Positions 51,905-61,701 of a DNA stretch of 64,000 nucleotides are shown piece after piece. The translations under genes and the position numbers were made by a program. Numbering within the stretch: position 1 is the first letter of the stretch; the number at the start of each line of letters is the position of its first letter. A model generated the notes under the pieces. The model was not told the origin of the DNA and did no database searches. It saw only the letters and a list, made by a program, of their open reading frames with translations. This stretch comes from CAYZXL01 sp964482435 (GTDB lineage Bacteria > Auribacterota > JABMQX01): NCBI GenBank assembly GCA_964482435.1, contig CAYZXL010000006.1:62001-126000 (forward strand). Reading direction: 5' to 3'.

Positions 51905-54043
51905 TCAGAGGGTTTGCGGTATTTCTTCTATGACGTAGAACTCAAGAATATCCCCTTCCTGTATGTCCTCCTGTCCCCTCAGCTTGATGCCGCACTCCAT
52001 TCCGCTCCTGATTTCCTTGACATCGTCTTTGAATCTCTTCAGACTCGCCAGCTCGCCTTTCCAGAGTTGCTGGTCGCTGCGGAGAAGCACCGCCTTGGCG
52101 CCGGTCTGGACTTTCCCATCCTTAACGTAGCACCCGGCCACACGACCAACAGCCGAAGAGACAAAAACCTGCCGAATCTCGGCTCGGCCGATGAACACTT
52201 CCTTCATCTCCGGCGGTAAAAGGCCTTCCATAGCTCGCTTGATTCTGTCAATCGCTTCATAGATGATGTCGAAGCTCTCTATGACCACGTTCTCCTCGCG
52301 CGCCATATCAGCAGCAGAAGGGCTCACCTTGCTGTGGAAGGCGACTATGAGGGCTTCCGAAGCCGCCGCGAGGATAACGTCGGAGTCGTTAACGTCGCCG
52401 ACGCCGCCGTGAATGATTTTGAGGGAGACTTTCTCCGTGCTCAGTTTCTCGAGGGATTGGGAGAGGGCCTCAACAGACCCCTGGACATCCCCCTTAATGA
52501 TAATTTTCAACTCCTTCTTTTCCTGCCCGAGTTCCGTTTTGAAGAATTCCTCGATTGTCAGCTTCCTCAGCTCCGCGACATCTGGCCGGCGGACTTGCTC
52601 CTGCCGCTGGCGGGCGGTTTCTCTCGCTTCGCGCTCGGACTCGGGGGAGGTAACTTCCAACCCGACCGGGGGAACACTGTTAAAACCGAGGACTTCCACG
52701 GGAGTGGAAGGACCTGCCTCGCTGAGCCTGTTCCCGCGCTCGTCAAGAAGAGCGCGGACTTTCCCGTAGCACTCTCCCGCCAGGACATAGTCACCCACGT
52801 GAAGAGTGCCGTCCTTGACCAGAACTGCCGCGACCACCCCTCTTCCGGCAGAAAGACTTGACTCAATCACCACGCCTTTCGCGCTGCGCTCCGGATAAGC
52901 CTTGAGCTCCATCATCTCCGCCTGAAGGAGAATCATCTCGAGAAGATGCTCGACCCCATTTCCGGTGAGTGCCGAAACCTCCGCACAAATCACGTCGCCA
53001 CCCCATTGCTCCGGGGTGAGGCCACGTTCCGTGAGTTGCTGGCGCACTCTATCCGGAGAAGCCGTCGCCTTATCGGTTTTGTTGATAGCCACCATTATGG
53101 TGACCTCCGCTTCTCTGGCGTGGTTAATTGCTTCGACGGTCTGGGGCATTACTCCATCATCCGCGGCTATCACGAGGACACATATATCGGTAACGTTGAC
53201 TCCCCGGCGCCTCATCTCCGTGAACGCTTCGTGTCCGGGGGTATCCAGGAAAATAATCGAACGGTCGTCCGCCGAGACCTTGTACGCTCCAATGTGCTGT
53301 GTTATGCCACCGACCTCTCCGGCGACAACGTTGGTTTTGCGAATCGCGTCGAGGAGAGAGGTTTTTCCGTGGTCCACGTGCCCGATAAAGGTGACCACAG
53401 GCGCCCTGGGAACAACAACCTCCTTCTTTTCTTCTACAACGACTTTCTCAGCTTCTTCAACCTCCGGCGGCGCCGACGCCTCCACCTCGGGAGAGGCCGG
53501 AAGGGTCTCAACTGCTCCCTGCGTTGTCTCGCCTGCCGGACCGGGCACCTCGAAAACCACTTCGCGCCCCAGCTCATGGGCGAGAATCTCGACGGTGTCG
53601 CGGTCCAGCACGTCGGTCTGGATTATCTTTAACCCGAGTCGCTTGCAGACGCGAGTCAGCTCCGCTGGCTCAAGGCCCAACTTCGGTGCGAGGCTGCGAA
53701 CCGTCAGGAGCCGCGTCAGCCTGACCGCTGCCGGCGCCGAAGGCTTCTTCGCCCTCTTGATCTTGGCGGGTTTAGCTGGTTTCTTGACGGCCTTTTCGGC
53801 TCGTGGCCTGCCAACGCGTTTGGGGGGAGGAGGCGCTTTTTTGGCTTTCGGTTTCCTCCGGACAACCGGCCTCAACGGCCGAACGGGCCTGGTAAATTCC
53901 TGACGAAGCCGTTCGGCGATGTCATCAGGAATAGCGGAGTTCGGGGACATGATGATGAGTCCCATGATCTCGCACTTTCGTGCAAGCTCATCGTCCGAGA
54001 CTCCAAGTTCCTTGGCGAGTGTGCTTGCTCTCCGGCCCAACAC
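51905..54043 (-). CDS. infB: Translation initiation factor IF-2
   Basis: The 712-residue protein has an N-terminal IF2-N module (STLAKELGVSDDEL), a Lys/Ala/Pro-rich linker, a second IF2-N-like module (about 115-165), then the GTPase domain with GHVDHGKT (about 219-226), DTPGHE and NKTD. It is followed by domains II, C1 and C2 ending in EIPQTL. IF-2 brings fMet-tRNA to the 30S subunit. The GTG start shares its G with the nusA TAG, so the two are tightly coupled. The linker is short compared with enterobacterial IF-2. Confidence 0.97.
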   Translation of the reverse strand: MLGRRASTLAKELGVSDDELARKCEIMGLIIMSPNSAIPDDIAERLRQEFTRPVRPLRPVVRRKPKAKKAPPPPKRVGRPRAEKAVKKPAKPAKIKRAKKPSAPAAVRLTRLLTVRSLAPKLGLEPAELTRVCKRLGLKIIQTDVLDRDTVEILAHELGREVVFEVPGPAGETTQGAVETLPASPEVEASAPPEVEEAEKVVVEEKKEVVVPRAPVVTFIGHVDHGKTSLLDAIRKTNVVAGEVGGITQHIGAYKVSADDRSIIFLDTPGHEAFTEMRRRGVNVTDICVLVIAADDGVMPQTVEAINHAREAEVTIMVAINKTDKATASPDRVRQQLTERGLTPEQWGGDVICAEVSALTGNGVEHLLEMILLQAEMMELKAYPERSAKGVVIESSLSAGRGVVAAVLVKDGTLHVGDYVLAGECYGKVRALLDERGNRLSEAGPSTPVEVLGFNSVPPVGLEVTSPESEREARETARQRQEQVRRPDVAELRKLTIEEFFKTELGQEKKELKIIIKGDVQGSVEALSQSLEKLSTEKVSLKIIHGGVGDVNDSDVILAAASEALIVAFHSKVSPSAADMAREENVVIESFDIIYEAIDRIKRAMEGLLPPEMKEVFIGRAEIRQVFVSSAVGRVAGCYVKDGKVQTGAKAVLLRSDQQLWKGELASLKRFKDDVKEIRSGMECGIKLRGQEDIQEGDILEFYVIEEIPQTL

Positions 54044-55284
54044 TATCCTCCCTGGACCGATTCCTTTGCGGCTTTCAGGAGTTTCTCGGCGGTCGCCTTG
54101 CCAAAACCGGGGAGTTTTTCGAGGTCTTCCTCTGAGGCAGCGGCGATGGCGTCCACACTTGTGTAGCCCGCCCCTTCCAGAACTTCAAGAGTTTTCTCGC
54201 CCACCCCCGGCAGCGAGAGAATTTCCTGCCGCTTAATCTGCCGTAATTCTTCTATTTTCTCTTCCGAGAAGATGTCCACCTTCCAGCCGACCAGCTTGTG
54301 GCTCAGACGGGCGTTCTGCCCCTTCTTCCCGATGGCGAGAGAAAGTTGGTCTTCAGTTACGACGACAGTCACGCTTTTCCCGGCTTCGTTGACCTCCACT
54401 CTCTTCAGCTTGGCAGGGCTGAGGGCGTTCTCGACGTACTTTGCGATATCCTCGCTCCACTTGATGATGTCAATCTTTTCGCCGTTGAGTTCCCGAACGA
54501 TATTCTTGACCCTTGCCCCGCGCAGTCCGACACATGCGCCCACGGCGTCAACTTTCTCGTCGGTCGAAAGGACGGCGATCTTTGTTCGGTGGCCGGGCTC
54601 TCGCGCAATCCCCTTTATCTGGACGACCCCATCGGCTACCTCCGGGATTTCCAGCTCGAACAATCTCTCCACAAGCCCCGGATGCGTTCGGGAAATTATG
54701 ACCTCCGGCCCTTTGATGGAATCCTTGACCTCCGTGACGTAAGCGCTGATTCGGCTTCCGACAGGATACCTTTCACCAAAGCACTGCTCCCTCGCGGGAA
54801 GAATCGCTTCTGTCCTCCCAAGGTCAACGGTCACCAGCCCGTAGCTCTGACGGCGGACCGTGCCCGTTACCAACGTCCCGACGCGGTCTTTGAACTCGCC
54901 GAAAACCAGGTTCTTCTCCGCCTCCCGCAGTCTTTGAATTATGACTTGCTTCGCCGTCTGGGCGGCAATCCTGCCGAAATCGTGCGGAGTTACTTCGACC
55001 CGGATGAGGTCCCCCTCCTTTGCATTGCTGTTTATGGCGACGGCCGTCTCAAGGGAGATCGTGTCTGGAAGGTTATCACCGGCGCCGGAAACGATCAGAA
55101 CGTCCGCGAAAACGTGCATGCCGCCGCTGCCGCGGTCTATCTGCACGACGAGATTCCGGGCCGATGGTAGCGTCTTTTTCGACGCGCTTAGCAGAGACGA
55201 CTCCACTGCCTCCAGGATTGTGTCCCTGGAGATTCCTTTTTCCCGCTCAATGTAATCGAGAACCGTCAACAGCTCGCCATTCAT
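54043..55284 (-). CDS. nusA: Transcription termination/antitermination factor NusA
   Basis: ATG 55284 (GGGGAG about 10 bases upstream) is preferred to a TTG at 55293. The 413-residue product has the N-terminal RNA-polymerase-binding domain (1-125), S1 (about 130-200, GTLVTGTVRRQSYGLVTVDL), KH1 and KH2 (205-345, VGACVGLRGARVKNIVREL and LAIGKKGQNARLSHKL) and a C-terminal helix-hairpin-helix pair (about 355-410, LPGVGEKTLEVL, LPGFGKATAEKLL) instead of the enterobacterial acidic repeats. First gene of the translation operon here; the usual upstream rimP is absent. Confidence 0.97.
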   Translation of the reverse strand: MNGELLTVLDYIEREKGISRDTILEAVESSLLSASKKTLPSARNLVVQIDRGSGGMHVFADVLIVSGAGDNLPDTISLETAVAINSNAKEGDLIRVEVTPHDFGRIAAQTAKQVIIQRLREAEKNLVFGEFKDRVGTLVTGTVRRQSYGLVTVDLGRTEAILPAREQCFGERYPVGSRISAYVTEVKDSIKGPEVIISRTHPGLVERLFELEIPEVADGVVQIKGIAREPGHRTKIAVLSTDEKVDAVGACVGLRGARVKNIVRELNGEKIDIIKWSEDIAKYVENALSPAKLKRVEVNEAGKSVTVVVTEDQLSLAIGKKGQNARLSHKLVGWKVDIFSEEKIEELRQIKRQEILSLPGVGEKTLEVLEGAGYTSVDAIAAASEEDLEKLPGFGKATAEKLLKAAKESVQGG

Positions 55285-55320
55285 CCCTCTCAACTCCCCT
55301 CGCTTCTGACAATACCTTAA

Positions 55321-55353
55321 ACAGAAAAGAGCGGGCTTCGGCCCACTCTCTGT
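55321..55353 (-). terminator. Attenuator-like hairpin in the nusA operon leader
   Basis: On the minus strand GAGAGTGGGC, loop CGAA, GCCCGCTC, then TTTTCTGTTT; flanking ACAG/CTGT add four more pairs. It lies between the promoter at 55379-55408 and nusA, 37 bases before the ATG, so it is more likely an attenuator acting on the operon than a plain terminator. Similar GTGGGC/GCCCAC leader hairpins precede rimP-nusA operons in other bacteria. Confidence 0.7.
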
Positions 55354-55378
55354 TTTCAGAACAGCGAGTTCGTTAAGT

Positions 55379-55408
55379 AAGTTACGACCCGCTTGGGTCC
55401 TTTGTCAA
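55379..55408 (-). promoter_or_regulatory. Promoter of the nusA operon
   Basis: Minus strand perfect TTGACA (55408-55403), 18 bases, TAACTT (55384-55379). The -10 box is weak. A leader of about 88 bases with the attenuator-like hairpin follows. Confidence 0.6.
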
Positions 55409-55508
55409 GAAAAATTCCCGAAAGATGGTAAGGCCTCGCTTGCGGGCAACACGGGCGTGTTGAGCCGCCCCAGTCTGGGCGAATCCGTTTCGATCGAGCG
55501 CGGACGCC

Positions 55509-56828
55509 TCACGGGTTTTCGAGAATGCGGTAGAAGCGGCGCACGACAAGGGAAGGGGGAAGGCCGGTGAGGGAGCCGTCGTCAATCCAGGAGGTGGTTT
55601 GATTGCCGGAGGAGGGGAAGGCCTCGACGGCGAGGGTCCAGGTCAGAAGGTCGTCGGAGTAGAAAATGGAATAAGTCCTCTCGGCGAGGGAGCTCCAGGC
55701 GAAGGTCGTCTCCACCGGACCCGGCCCCAGCGTCAGCTCGTTGATGTGGTACTCATACGCCCCCATGTCCACGGTTGGGCTCTTCCCGCCATACATAATC
55801 CTGTGCGTCCCGACGACGTCCGTCTCGGGAAGGCCCGGGGCACCATTATCGCCTGCGTCTATGCAGGGCGACTGCGGCCGGAGCCCGAAGTTCAGAGTGA
55901 GTGGGTCAGCAAATTGAGGGTCTGCGTCAATGTTGCCCTCCCCTGGCCAGCCTCCCTCCACGTTGCTGTACAGTATTTCGACGGAACCGAAGCGGACGTC
56001 GGCCACGGCCTCTTCGGTGTCCCAGATCAGGCTGTTGCTGACGGCGATGTGGCTGGGCCACTCGCCGTAGCATGTGAGCCCAAAGACATTGCCCCAGAGG
56101 GTGCAGTTAACCAGAACGGGGTTGCGGGTAGCATAGGACCGGACCGCGAAGCCGTTGGCGCGCAGGATGCAGTTGCTGACGACAAGTTGCGAGTCGCCGT
56201 CGACGTTGCGGGCATCGACCCCCCAGAGGTTGCAGGAGATGCGGCAGGCGCTTATCCGGGCCCGGGCCCAGCCCAGGCAGAGTATAGCCCTTTCGTTTCC
56301 ATGGATGTCGCAGTGGCGGATCTCGCCTTGAGAGGAGTCCAAGTTGACAGCGGTCGCGTTCCCTGTGAAGACGCACCCCTGGACGCGGAAATCGCGGCAC
56401 TCGGCGAGGACCAAGCCGGTATTGTTCCCAACGAAGGCGCAATTCGAGATGAGCACACTGTCGTCCTGGCCTATATAAAGCCCGCCCTGGGCGTCAGCGA
56501 TGGTGAGGTCGCGGATGTGGGTCCCATTGGCCCCCACGACTAAGTACCAACCGGCTCGGGTGAGAGCCCTGACGGTGGTTGCGTCGACCTCGGCGCCGGC
56601 CAGGACCATATTGTCCTTCAGCCAGACGGTGCCGAAATAGTCCCCGGGGCCCAGCATCACCGTATCGCCTGGAAGGCCCCCGTCCACGGCGGCCTGAACA
56701 CTCCCCCCTGCGGGCACGTGAATTATTGCTGCCTGCGCGTGGCTGAGGATACATAGCGCCACGGCCAGCCTGGCGCCACCCAGGTAGAACGCTGCCAGTA
56801 CAACAGACGACATCCATACCTTGTTCAT
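55509..56828 (-). CDS. Secreted right-handed beta-helix protein
   Basis: The 439-residue product has AGGAGG before its ATG and a signal peptide ending near HAQA (residue 33). A pectin-lyase-like right-handed beta-helix spans about 40-340: IIHVPAGGSVQAAVDG (entry), NCAFVGNNTG, GCVFTGNATA and VSNCILRANG are successive rungs. It closes with DPQFADP, SPCIDAGDNG and VDMGAYEY, as in other members of this class. A C-terminal module (about 370-439, YSIFYSDDLLTW...RRFYRI) matches the module shared by the other surface proteins. Probably an extracellular polysaccharide-binding or -degrading protein; no catalytic residues can be named. Confidence 0.85.
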   Translation of the reverse strand: MNKVWMSSVVLAAFYLGGARLAVALCILSHAQAAIIHVPAGGSVQAAVDGGLPGDTVMLGPGDYFGTVWLKDNMVLAGAEVDATTVRALTRAGWYLVVGANGTHIRDLTIADAQGGLYIGQDDSVLISNCAFVGNNTGLVLAECRDFRVQGCVFTGNATAVNLDSSQGEIRHCDIHGNERAILCLGWARARISACRISCNLWGVDARNVDGDSQLVVSNCILRANGFAVRSYATRNPVLVNCTLWGNVFGLTCYGEWPSHIAVSNSLIWDTEEAVADVRFGSVEILYSNVEGGWPGEGNIDADPQFADPLTLNFGLRPQSPCIDAGDNGAPGLPETDVVGTHRIMYGGKSPTVDMGAYEYHINELTLGPGPVETTFAWSSLAERTYSIFYSDDLLTWTLAVEAFPSSGNQTTSWIDDGSLTGLPPSLVVRRFYRILENP

Positions 56829-56843
56829 GTTCGGTCCTCCTGT

Positions 56844-57632
56844 TTATTCTTTCCAGCACGATAGGGAGGCGACGTAAACGAGTCTTGGTGCGTTTGGATC
56901 GTCATTGACTTTAACCTCCACTCCTATGTCCCACGGGAGTTGCGTCTGCGCGGAGAGAACGTTGAACCGTCCCCAGACGTAGCCGGCGTAGCAGTCGCTT
57001 TGGTTTGGTATATCAACCTCTGTGATTACAAAATTCTCCCAGCTTATGCTGAACACCGCATTCCCCGGTTGGCCCGTATAGCTGGCATACGGGATAACAT
57101 CCGCCGCGCCGACCGGTTGGCCATTCGTGTAAGCGAGAAAACCGATTCGATGGGTGCCTTCAGAAAGGCTCACCCTCTGCCACGCCTGCTTGTCCTCTCC
57201 GTTGTGCAGTTGCCCGAGATCGTCCACGTATTTTGTCTCGTTTCTGCATTTAATGGAGTACGCGTCGCTGCGGAGGGAGGACTGGAACGTTTGCAGCCAG
57301 GTTCCGTCTGGAGTCCACTCCTGAACCTTGCACCCGAACCAGCAGCCGGAAATACTGAAAGCGCGAGGCTCAAGTATCTCATAGGTGCCCTCCTTAACGC
57401 TTTGCAAGACAAAAGCCGCCAACCCCTCAGGGCTGCGCCAGCGCCACCGGTCACAATATATCGGACCGTGTTGGTTTTATCGTTCCTGGCCCTCTCATAG
57501 ATATGGCCATGGCCTGCAAACACCATCTGCGCGCCTAACTCTCCCCCCACAGAGTTGCAGGACGAGAAGTGCGGTCGCGGTGAGAAGCACGGAGACACAG
57601 ATTGCCGCCCTCCTGACTTTTCCCCTTTTCAT
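56844..57632 (-). pseudogene. Decayed metallophosphoesterase (purple acid phosphatase-like)
   Basis: Three frames must be joined. From ATG 57632 (GGGGGTG upstream) a clean signal peptide runs (MKRGKVRRAAICVSVLL...). Within about 100 bases the reading shifts to a frame with MVFAGHGHIYERAR and YIVTGGAGA, the last metal-binding motif of purple-acid-type phosphatases. A second shift near 57420 leads to a further 190-residue frame (56844-57422) starting with AAFVLQSVKEGTYE. The bulk of the catalytic domain, with its first three metal motifs, is missing between the signal and GHGH. The C-terminal part is intact and ends in ASLSCWKE. Nonfunctional as an enzyme unless the sequence has errors. Confidence 0.7.
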
Positions 57633-57810
57633 TTGTGCACCCCCTTTTCTTCAGGAGTTACTATAAGGCTACTTCAGCACATCTCACCTTGATATTAGTG
57701 CGCTCGCCTCAGCCCAAAGTCAAGAAGTTTTCTTCGCAATACGAATTTCCCCCACGACCCGCGTCCCTCGCGAGCCCCCAAACATCCCCTCGTTTTGTGC
57801 CAAGCGAGAA

Positions 57811-60800
57811 TCACCTTGCGGAGCTGCTGCGCGCAGCCGGGACGAGGGCGTAGAGGTCCATGTGACTGCCAAAAGTCAGGATTTCGTTCTGCCCGTCATT
57901 GTCGGCGTCAAGAACGAGCACCCCGTTGGCCCGCCTCCCTTTAAGGTCGCCTGAAAAAACGAGGTTCCCACCTCTGTCCATGATCAGGAGAGAGTCAACG
58001 GTCACCGCGACAATTTCCGGAATCCCGTCCCCGGATACATCTCCCCAGGCAACGCCTTGCCCTTCAGGAAACGGGATTGTCAGCAGCCGCGATCCGTCGA
58101 GCTTCTGGACGACTACTCCCTCCGACGTGCACAGGAATAGCTCCAGGTCGCCACCGCCGTCGTAATCCCCGATGTCGTATCCCTTAGGGTTAGCAGCGCA
58201 GAGAAGCTTCCCGTCGGGCGAGATGACCCGCAAGCCGTCCGCCTCGACAATGACCTCCTCTTTTCCGTCCCCGGTGCAGTCGCGGAAGTAAGCTCGCCTG
58301 ACGATGCCGGTGTCCTGTTCCCACCTGGGTTTGCCATCGCTGCCGAGGAGGACAATCTTGCCGCCGGCAGCCATGAGATAGTACGTCATCCCGAGACCAA
58401 CGTCCTGCTTTTCCACGACAACGAGAAATTCGTCTTTCCCGTCTTTGTCGAGGTCAAGCGGTCGCACGTCCTGCACTGCGGGAGGTGCGGGCCATCGCCC
58501 CTCCTCGCTGCTCTTTTTGTCGGGGATGCCGCCCAGGTCGTAAATCCATACGTTCTTCCCTTCCCTATCCCGAAGGAAGACCTTTCTCCTTGTGGCAATG
58601 AGCTCGTTCCCCGCCGACCGCCCGCAGGAGAATTCGATGGAGTCCGATTCCCTCGACATTCGACCGCGGTCATGCTTCGGCGTGTATTCGGCTTGAGAAA
58701 CGACCTTCCCGGATGTGTCAATCCACATGCTCCGGGCTGTGCCGTAGAACTGGCGCTCGTAGGCAAATATGAGCTTATTCTCGTCTTTCTGCCGGAAGTC
58801 AACGTATCTGGCACGTGTCTTTAGCTCCCAGAGAACATGGAGGTCAGGGCTGAGGGGGCGCAGCCCATTGTCCGTTCGCGACACTATCTCCCTTCTCCCA
58901 TCCCCGTTCAAATCCCAGGCATAAACCTCCCTCGCGTATAGCGAGTCGCAGGCACCTTTCCGGACGAGGCTCCAGGGTATTTCTGCTGCTGGCTGCGCGG
59001 CCCGAGAACCGAGCTTTTTCGCGCACACCTCTTTGACGGTAACTGTTGGCTTGTCGGACGTATGGAGACGGAGGGTAAGGTCCGTGAAGACTTTCGCGTC
59101 GGGAAATCTCTCAAGGAGATTAGTGAATAACTGCCGTGCTTCGTCATTATTTGCGATTTCCTCGCAGAGCAGCGCGAGATAGGTCATGGACTGCGGATCG
59201 AGCCTGTCGAAAGACGCGCGCCGGAAGGCGGCAAGTGCTTCCTTCTTCTGGCCCATGCCGTAACGGGCAAAACCTCGAACAATGTCAGCCTGCCGCCAGC
59301 CGCTTTCCTCGCACGCCTCGATCGCCTCCTTGAAGCGGCCGAGCTTCACAAGGGCGCAGGCCTGTATGATGTTCCCGGTTCTTCGGCGCGGGCGGAACGG
59401 CAGCTCGTACTTCTCGAACAACTCGAGGGCCCTTTCATACATCCCGAGCCGATAATACGCCCCGGCAGCAGCCCACATCGCGTCAACAACGTCCTGCCGA
59501 GTCGCACCGCCTCCGGAGCCCGGCTTCTGGGCTTGCGATTCCATCTTCTCGTACTCGGCGACAACGGCCCGGTCATTTCCGGTTTCGGCAAGAGCGTAGA
59601 TCAACTGCCGGCGCGCCTCTCTCACCGCGGCCAGGTCTTTCGACTCCATGACCTTGCGCAAAGCGTTCACTCTCTCCTGCCCCCTCAGCTTGTCAGCGAG
59701 GATTTCCACCGCCCGCGGACCCTGCGGAGATGCCAGGAATTCCCGGAGACTCTGCTTGAGCGCGGCGGCATTCAGGGATGGCTCGCTGCGGCTGGAGCGG
59801 GTCACGCGACATACCGACCCCACCAGGACGCCGGGCCCCGCGCTTGACGGGTAATCCATCAGGCGGTAACGCACCTCATCCCACCAAATAGGATTTTTCG
59901 AGAAAACCATCGTCATTTCTTCGCCGCAGTGGCTCAGGCGCACCTCTGCTTTCCCGTCTTTGGTGGAGCATTCCTGAACGATTCGGTGATTGCCAACTCT
60001 GTGGCACGTTTTCCCTAACCTCAGCGGGAAGCAAGGAAGATGGAACGGCGCGCGACCGCCCGTGCCTCGCACGCGGTAGGGATCGAACGGAAAGCGCCCG
60101 CCGAGGCTCGCTTCGACGAAGTTGGAGCTTTCCTGGTCAAGGTAGAGGATGACGTCGGGCGTGCCGCCGGAAGGGTCAATCACCTGGCGGAGTGAATGGC
60201 AGAGCTTTCCACCCTTTTGCTCTGGCGATTCCACGCACGCAAACAGCCGCTGCTGGCGGATAGCCCCCGCGAAATATCCCCTCATGGCCGCCGCGTCCGA
60301 GTCAATGGGGCCGAGGCTGTCAACTTCCATCTCCCAGCAGTCTCCCTCTTTCCAGTGCGGCGTATATTCAGGCAGTGGTTCTCCTTCAGGACGTTTCAAA
60401 TGAGGAGCTTTGTCCACGATTTCCGCCAGCAACTTCTCCTCCTCGCCGAGCGGATTGCAGTCCATGTGAGTGAACTCGAAGAGGCACTTCCGGAGCTTTT
60501 CCGCCGCCTCGTCGAGGCGCCCCGCCTCAAAATCCTCGGTCGCAAGGGCGGACAGGGCACTGTAGGCCTGGCCATAGCGCGGATATTCCTGAATGATTTG
60601 CTTGCGGAAGGAGGAAGCTTCCTGCGGATTGGTCTTCGTAACGAGATTCGCCACCTTAAGCATGGCCCAGGGACGCTCTACGGTTTCCCGAGGCAGCTTG
60701 ACGATTGCACGGCAGTATTTCTCTTTCTCGGCGTTTGTGAGGTCGCGTGCTATCTCGGTTACGACATGGGCAAAGTGCTTCCCGTCCGGGAACTGCTCCA

Positions 60801-61095
60801 GGTATGCCCGGAAGAGGTTTTTCCCCTCCGCCTTTTCTGCGTCGGCCCGGTAGTATTGGGTAAGCTGCGTAGCCTTTGCGTACAGGACTTCCCCGGCGGC
60901 TGGCTTCCCCCGAAACCTCTCCATTGCGGCGTCGAGGATTCTGAACCCCTCCTCGTTCTCGCCAATGACGAAACACCCCTCTGCCCGGTTGATCAATTCC
61001 TCGACTTGTTTTCCCTCTTCCGATGGCTGACCGATGCACGCAACGGCAACGAGAAGGCCAAGGATAGTCAGCATCAGCTTTATGAGGCACCTCAT
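57811..61095 (-). CDS. Large TPR and FG-GAP/VCBS repeat protein (possible lipoprotein)
   Basis: The 1094-residue product has GAGGAGG upstream and an N-terminal signal with Cys at 20 (LLVAVAC), a weak lipobox. Residues about 28-240 and 480-690 are TPR-like helical repeats (YAKATQLTQYYRADAEKAEG, YYRLGMYERALELFEKYE, VKLGRFKEAIEACEES). Between them lies a 220-residue beta-rich domain (about 255-475). From about 740 the protein is made of VCBS/FG-GAP blades with D-x-N-x-D-G calcium loops (DLNGDGRREI, DLDKDGKDEFLVVV, DCTGDGKEEVI, DVSGDGIPEIV, DADNDGQNEIL), enough for most of a beta-propeller. Likely a periplasmic or surface scaffold; function unknown. Confidence 0.8.
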   Translation of the reverse strand: MRCLIKLMLTILGLLVAVACIGQPSEEGKQVEELINRAEGCFVIGENEEGFRILDAAMERFRGKPAAGEVLYAKATQLTQYYRADAEKAEGKNLFRAYLEQFPDGKHFAHVVTEIARDLTNAEKEKYCRAIVKLPRETVERPWAMLKVANLVTKTNPQEASSFRKQIIQEYPRYGQAYSALSALATEDFEAGRLDEAAEKLRKCLFEFTHMDCNPLGEEEKLLAEIVDKAPHLKRPEGEPLPEYTPHWKEGDCWEMEVDSLGPIDSDAAAMRGYFAGAIRQQRLFACVESPEQKGGKLCHSLRQVIDPSGGTPDVILYLDQESSNFVEASLGGRFPFDPYRVRGTGGRAPFHLPCFPLRLGKTCHRVGNHRIVQECSTKDGKAEVRLSHCGEEMTMVFSKNPIWWDEVRYRLMDYPSSAGPGVLVGSVCRVTRSSRSEPSLNAAALKQSLREFLASPQGPRAVEILADKLRGQERVNALRKVMESKDLAAVREARRQLIYALAETGNDRAVVAEYEKMESQAQKPGSGGGATRQDVVDAMWAAAGAYYRLGMYERALELFEKYELPFRPRRRTGNIIQACALVKLGRFKEAIEACEESGWRQADIVRGFARYGMGQKKEALAAFRRASFDRLDPQSMTYLALLCEEIANNDEARQLFTNLLERFPDAKVFTDLTLRLHTSDKPTVTVKEVCAKKLGSRAAQPAAEIPWSLVRKGACDSLYAREVYAWDLNGDGRREIVSRTDNGLRPLSPDLHVLWELKTRARYVDFRQKDENKLIFAYERQFYGTARSMWIDTSGKVVSQAEYTPKHDRGRMSRESDSIEFSCGRSAGNELIATRRKVFLRDREGKNVWIYDLGGIPDKKSSEEGRWPAPPAVQDVRPLDLDKDGKDEFLVVVEKQDVGLGMTYYLMAAGGKIVLLGSDGKPRWEQDTGIVRRAYFRDCTGDGKEEVIVEADGLRVISPDGKLLCAANPKGYDIGDYDGGGDLELFLCTSEGVVVQKLDGSRLLTIPFPEGQGVAWGDVSGDGIPEIVAVTVDSLLIMDRGGNLVFSGDLKGRRANGVLVLDADNDGQNEILTFGSHMDLYALVPAARSSSAR

Positions 61096-61131
61096 CGTGC
61101 TGTCCTCCTCTCAAGATACGGCAGTGCAATC

Positions 61132-61183
61132 GTGGCACGGACGTCCCGCCCGTGGAAGATCATGGGCAAGATGCCCATGCCAC
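61132..61183. repeat. Dispersed palindromic element (52 bp), inverted copy
   Basis: Reverse complement of the element at 44593-44644: arms GTGGCACGGACGTCCCGCC and GGCAAGATGCCCATGCCAC. It lies 37 bases upstream of the ATG of the TPR/VCBS gene. Confidence 0.8.
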
Positions 61184-61701
61184 GTGGGCCGCCGCGGTCT
61201 CCGGCCCATCGTGCGCGCCCGCCCCGCAGAGAGACGGGGGGCTACAAGGCCGGTTCGCATGCCAGGCGACGCGCGAGCGCCATTTTCGGGCAGACTGGGG
61301 GCGCGAGGGTCCTCACCGAGATTGTGCCTTCCACTGACGTGTCAGGCCGTGGGCTATCAGGGCATGTGGCTTTTCGGCCGGTCCTCCGGGCGCATACGCC
61401 CCCCCTGTGATAGACTCCGCCGAAATGGGAACGTTCCGCGGATTTTCGCTCTCGGCCCGAGCAAACCAGAAACCTGCTTCACGACGAGGGTGCAAACCCG
61501 GCCAGCCCCTCCTCGAATGTCTTCGCCGACTTCTCGGCAATCCTTGGCATCATGCCGGAAGCAGCAATTTCCCGCCTCCTAAAAGTCCCCTCGCGTGAGC
61601 GGAAGCGACAGCCCGGATACTCGATCCTGGCTCTGGCTACACGAACTCATTGATTCGGCGGAGGATGGCCCCGCGGCGCGAGGGCCACACCAGGGTGGCA
61701 G
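61184..61701. other. Intergenic region, includes a possible out-of-frame gene end
   Basis: No complete gene is supported. On the minus strand 61637-61701 continues the next gene's domain in a shifted frame (NGVTVTATLVWPSRRG, stop at 61637), suggesting that a frameshift shortened that gene. The remainder up to 61183 shows nothing recognisable. Confidence 0.4.
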
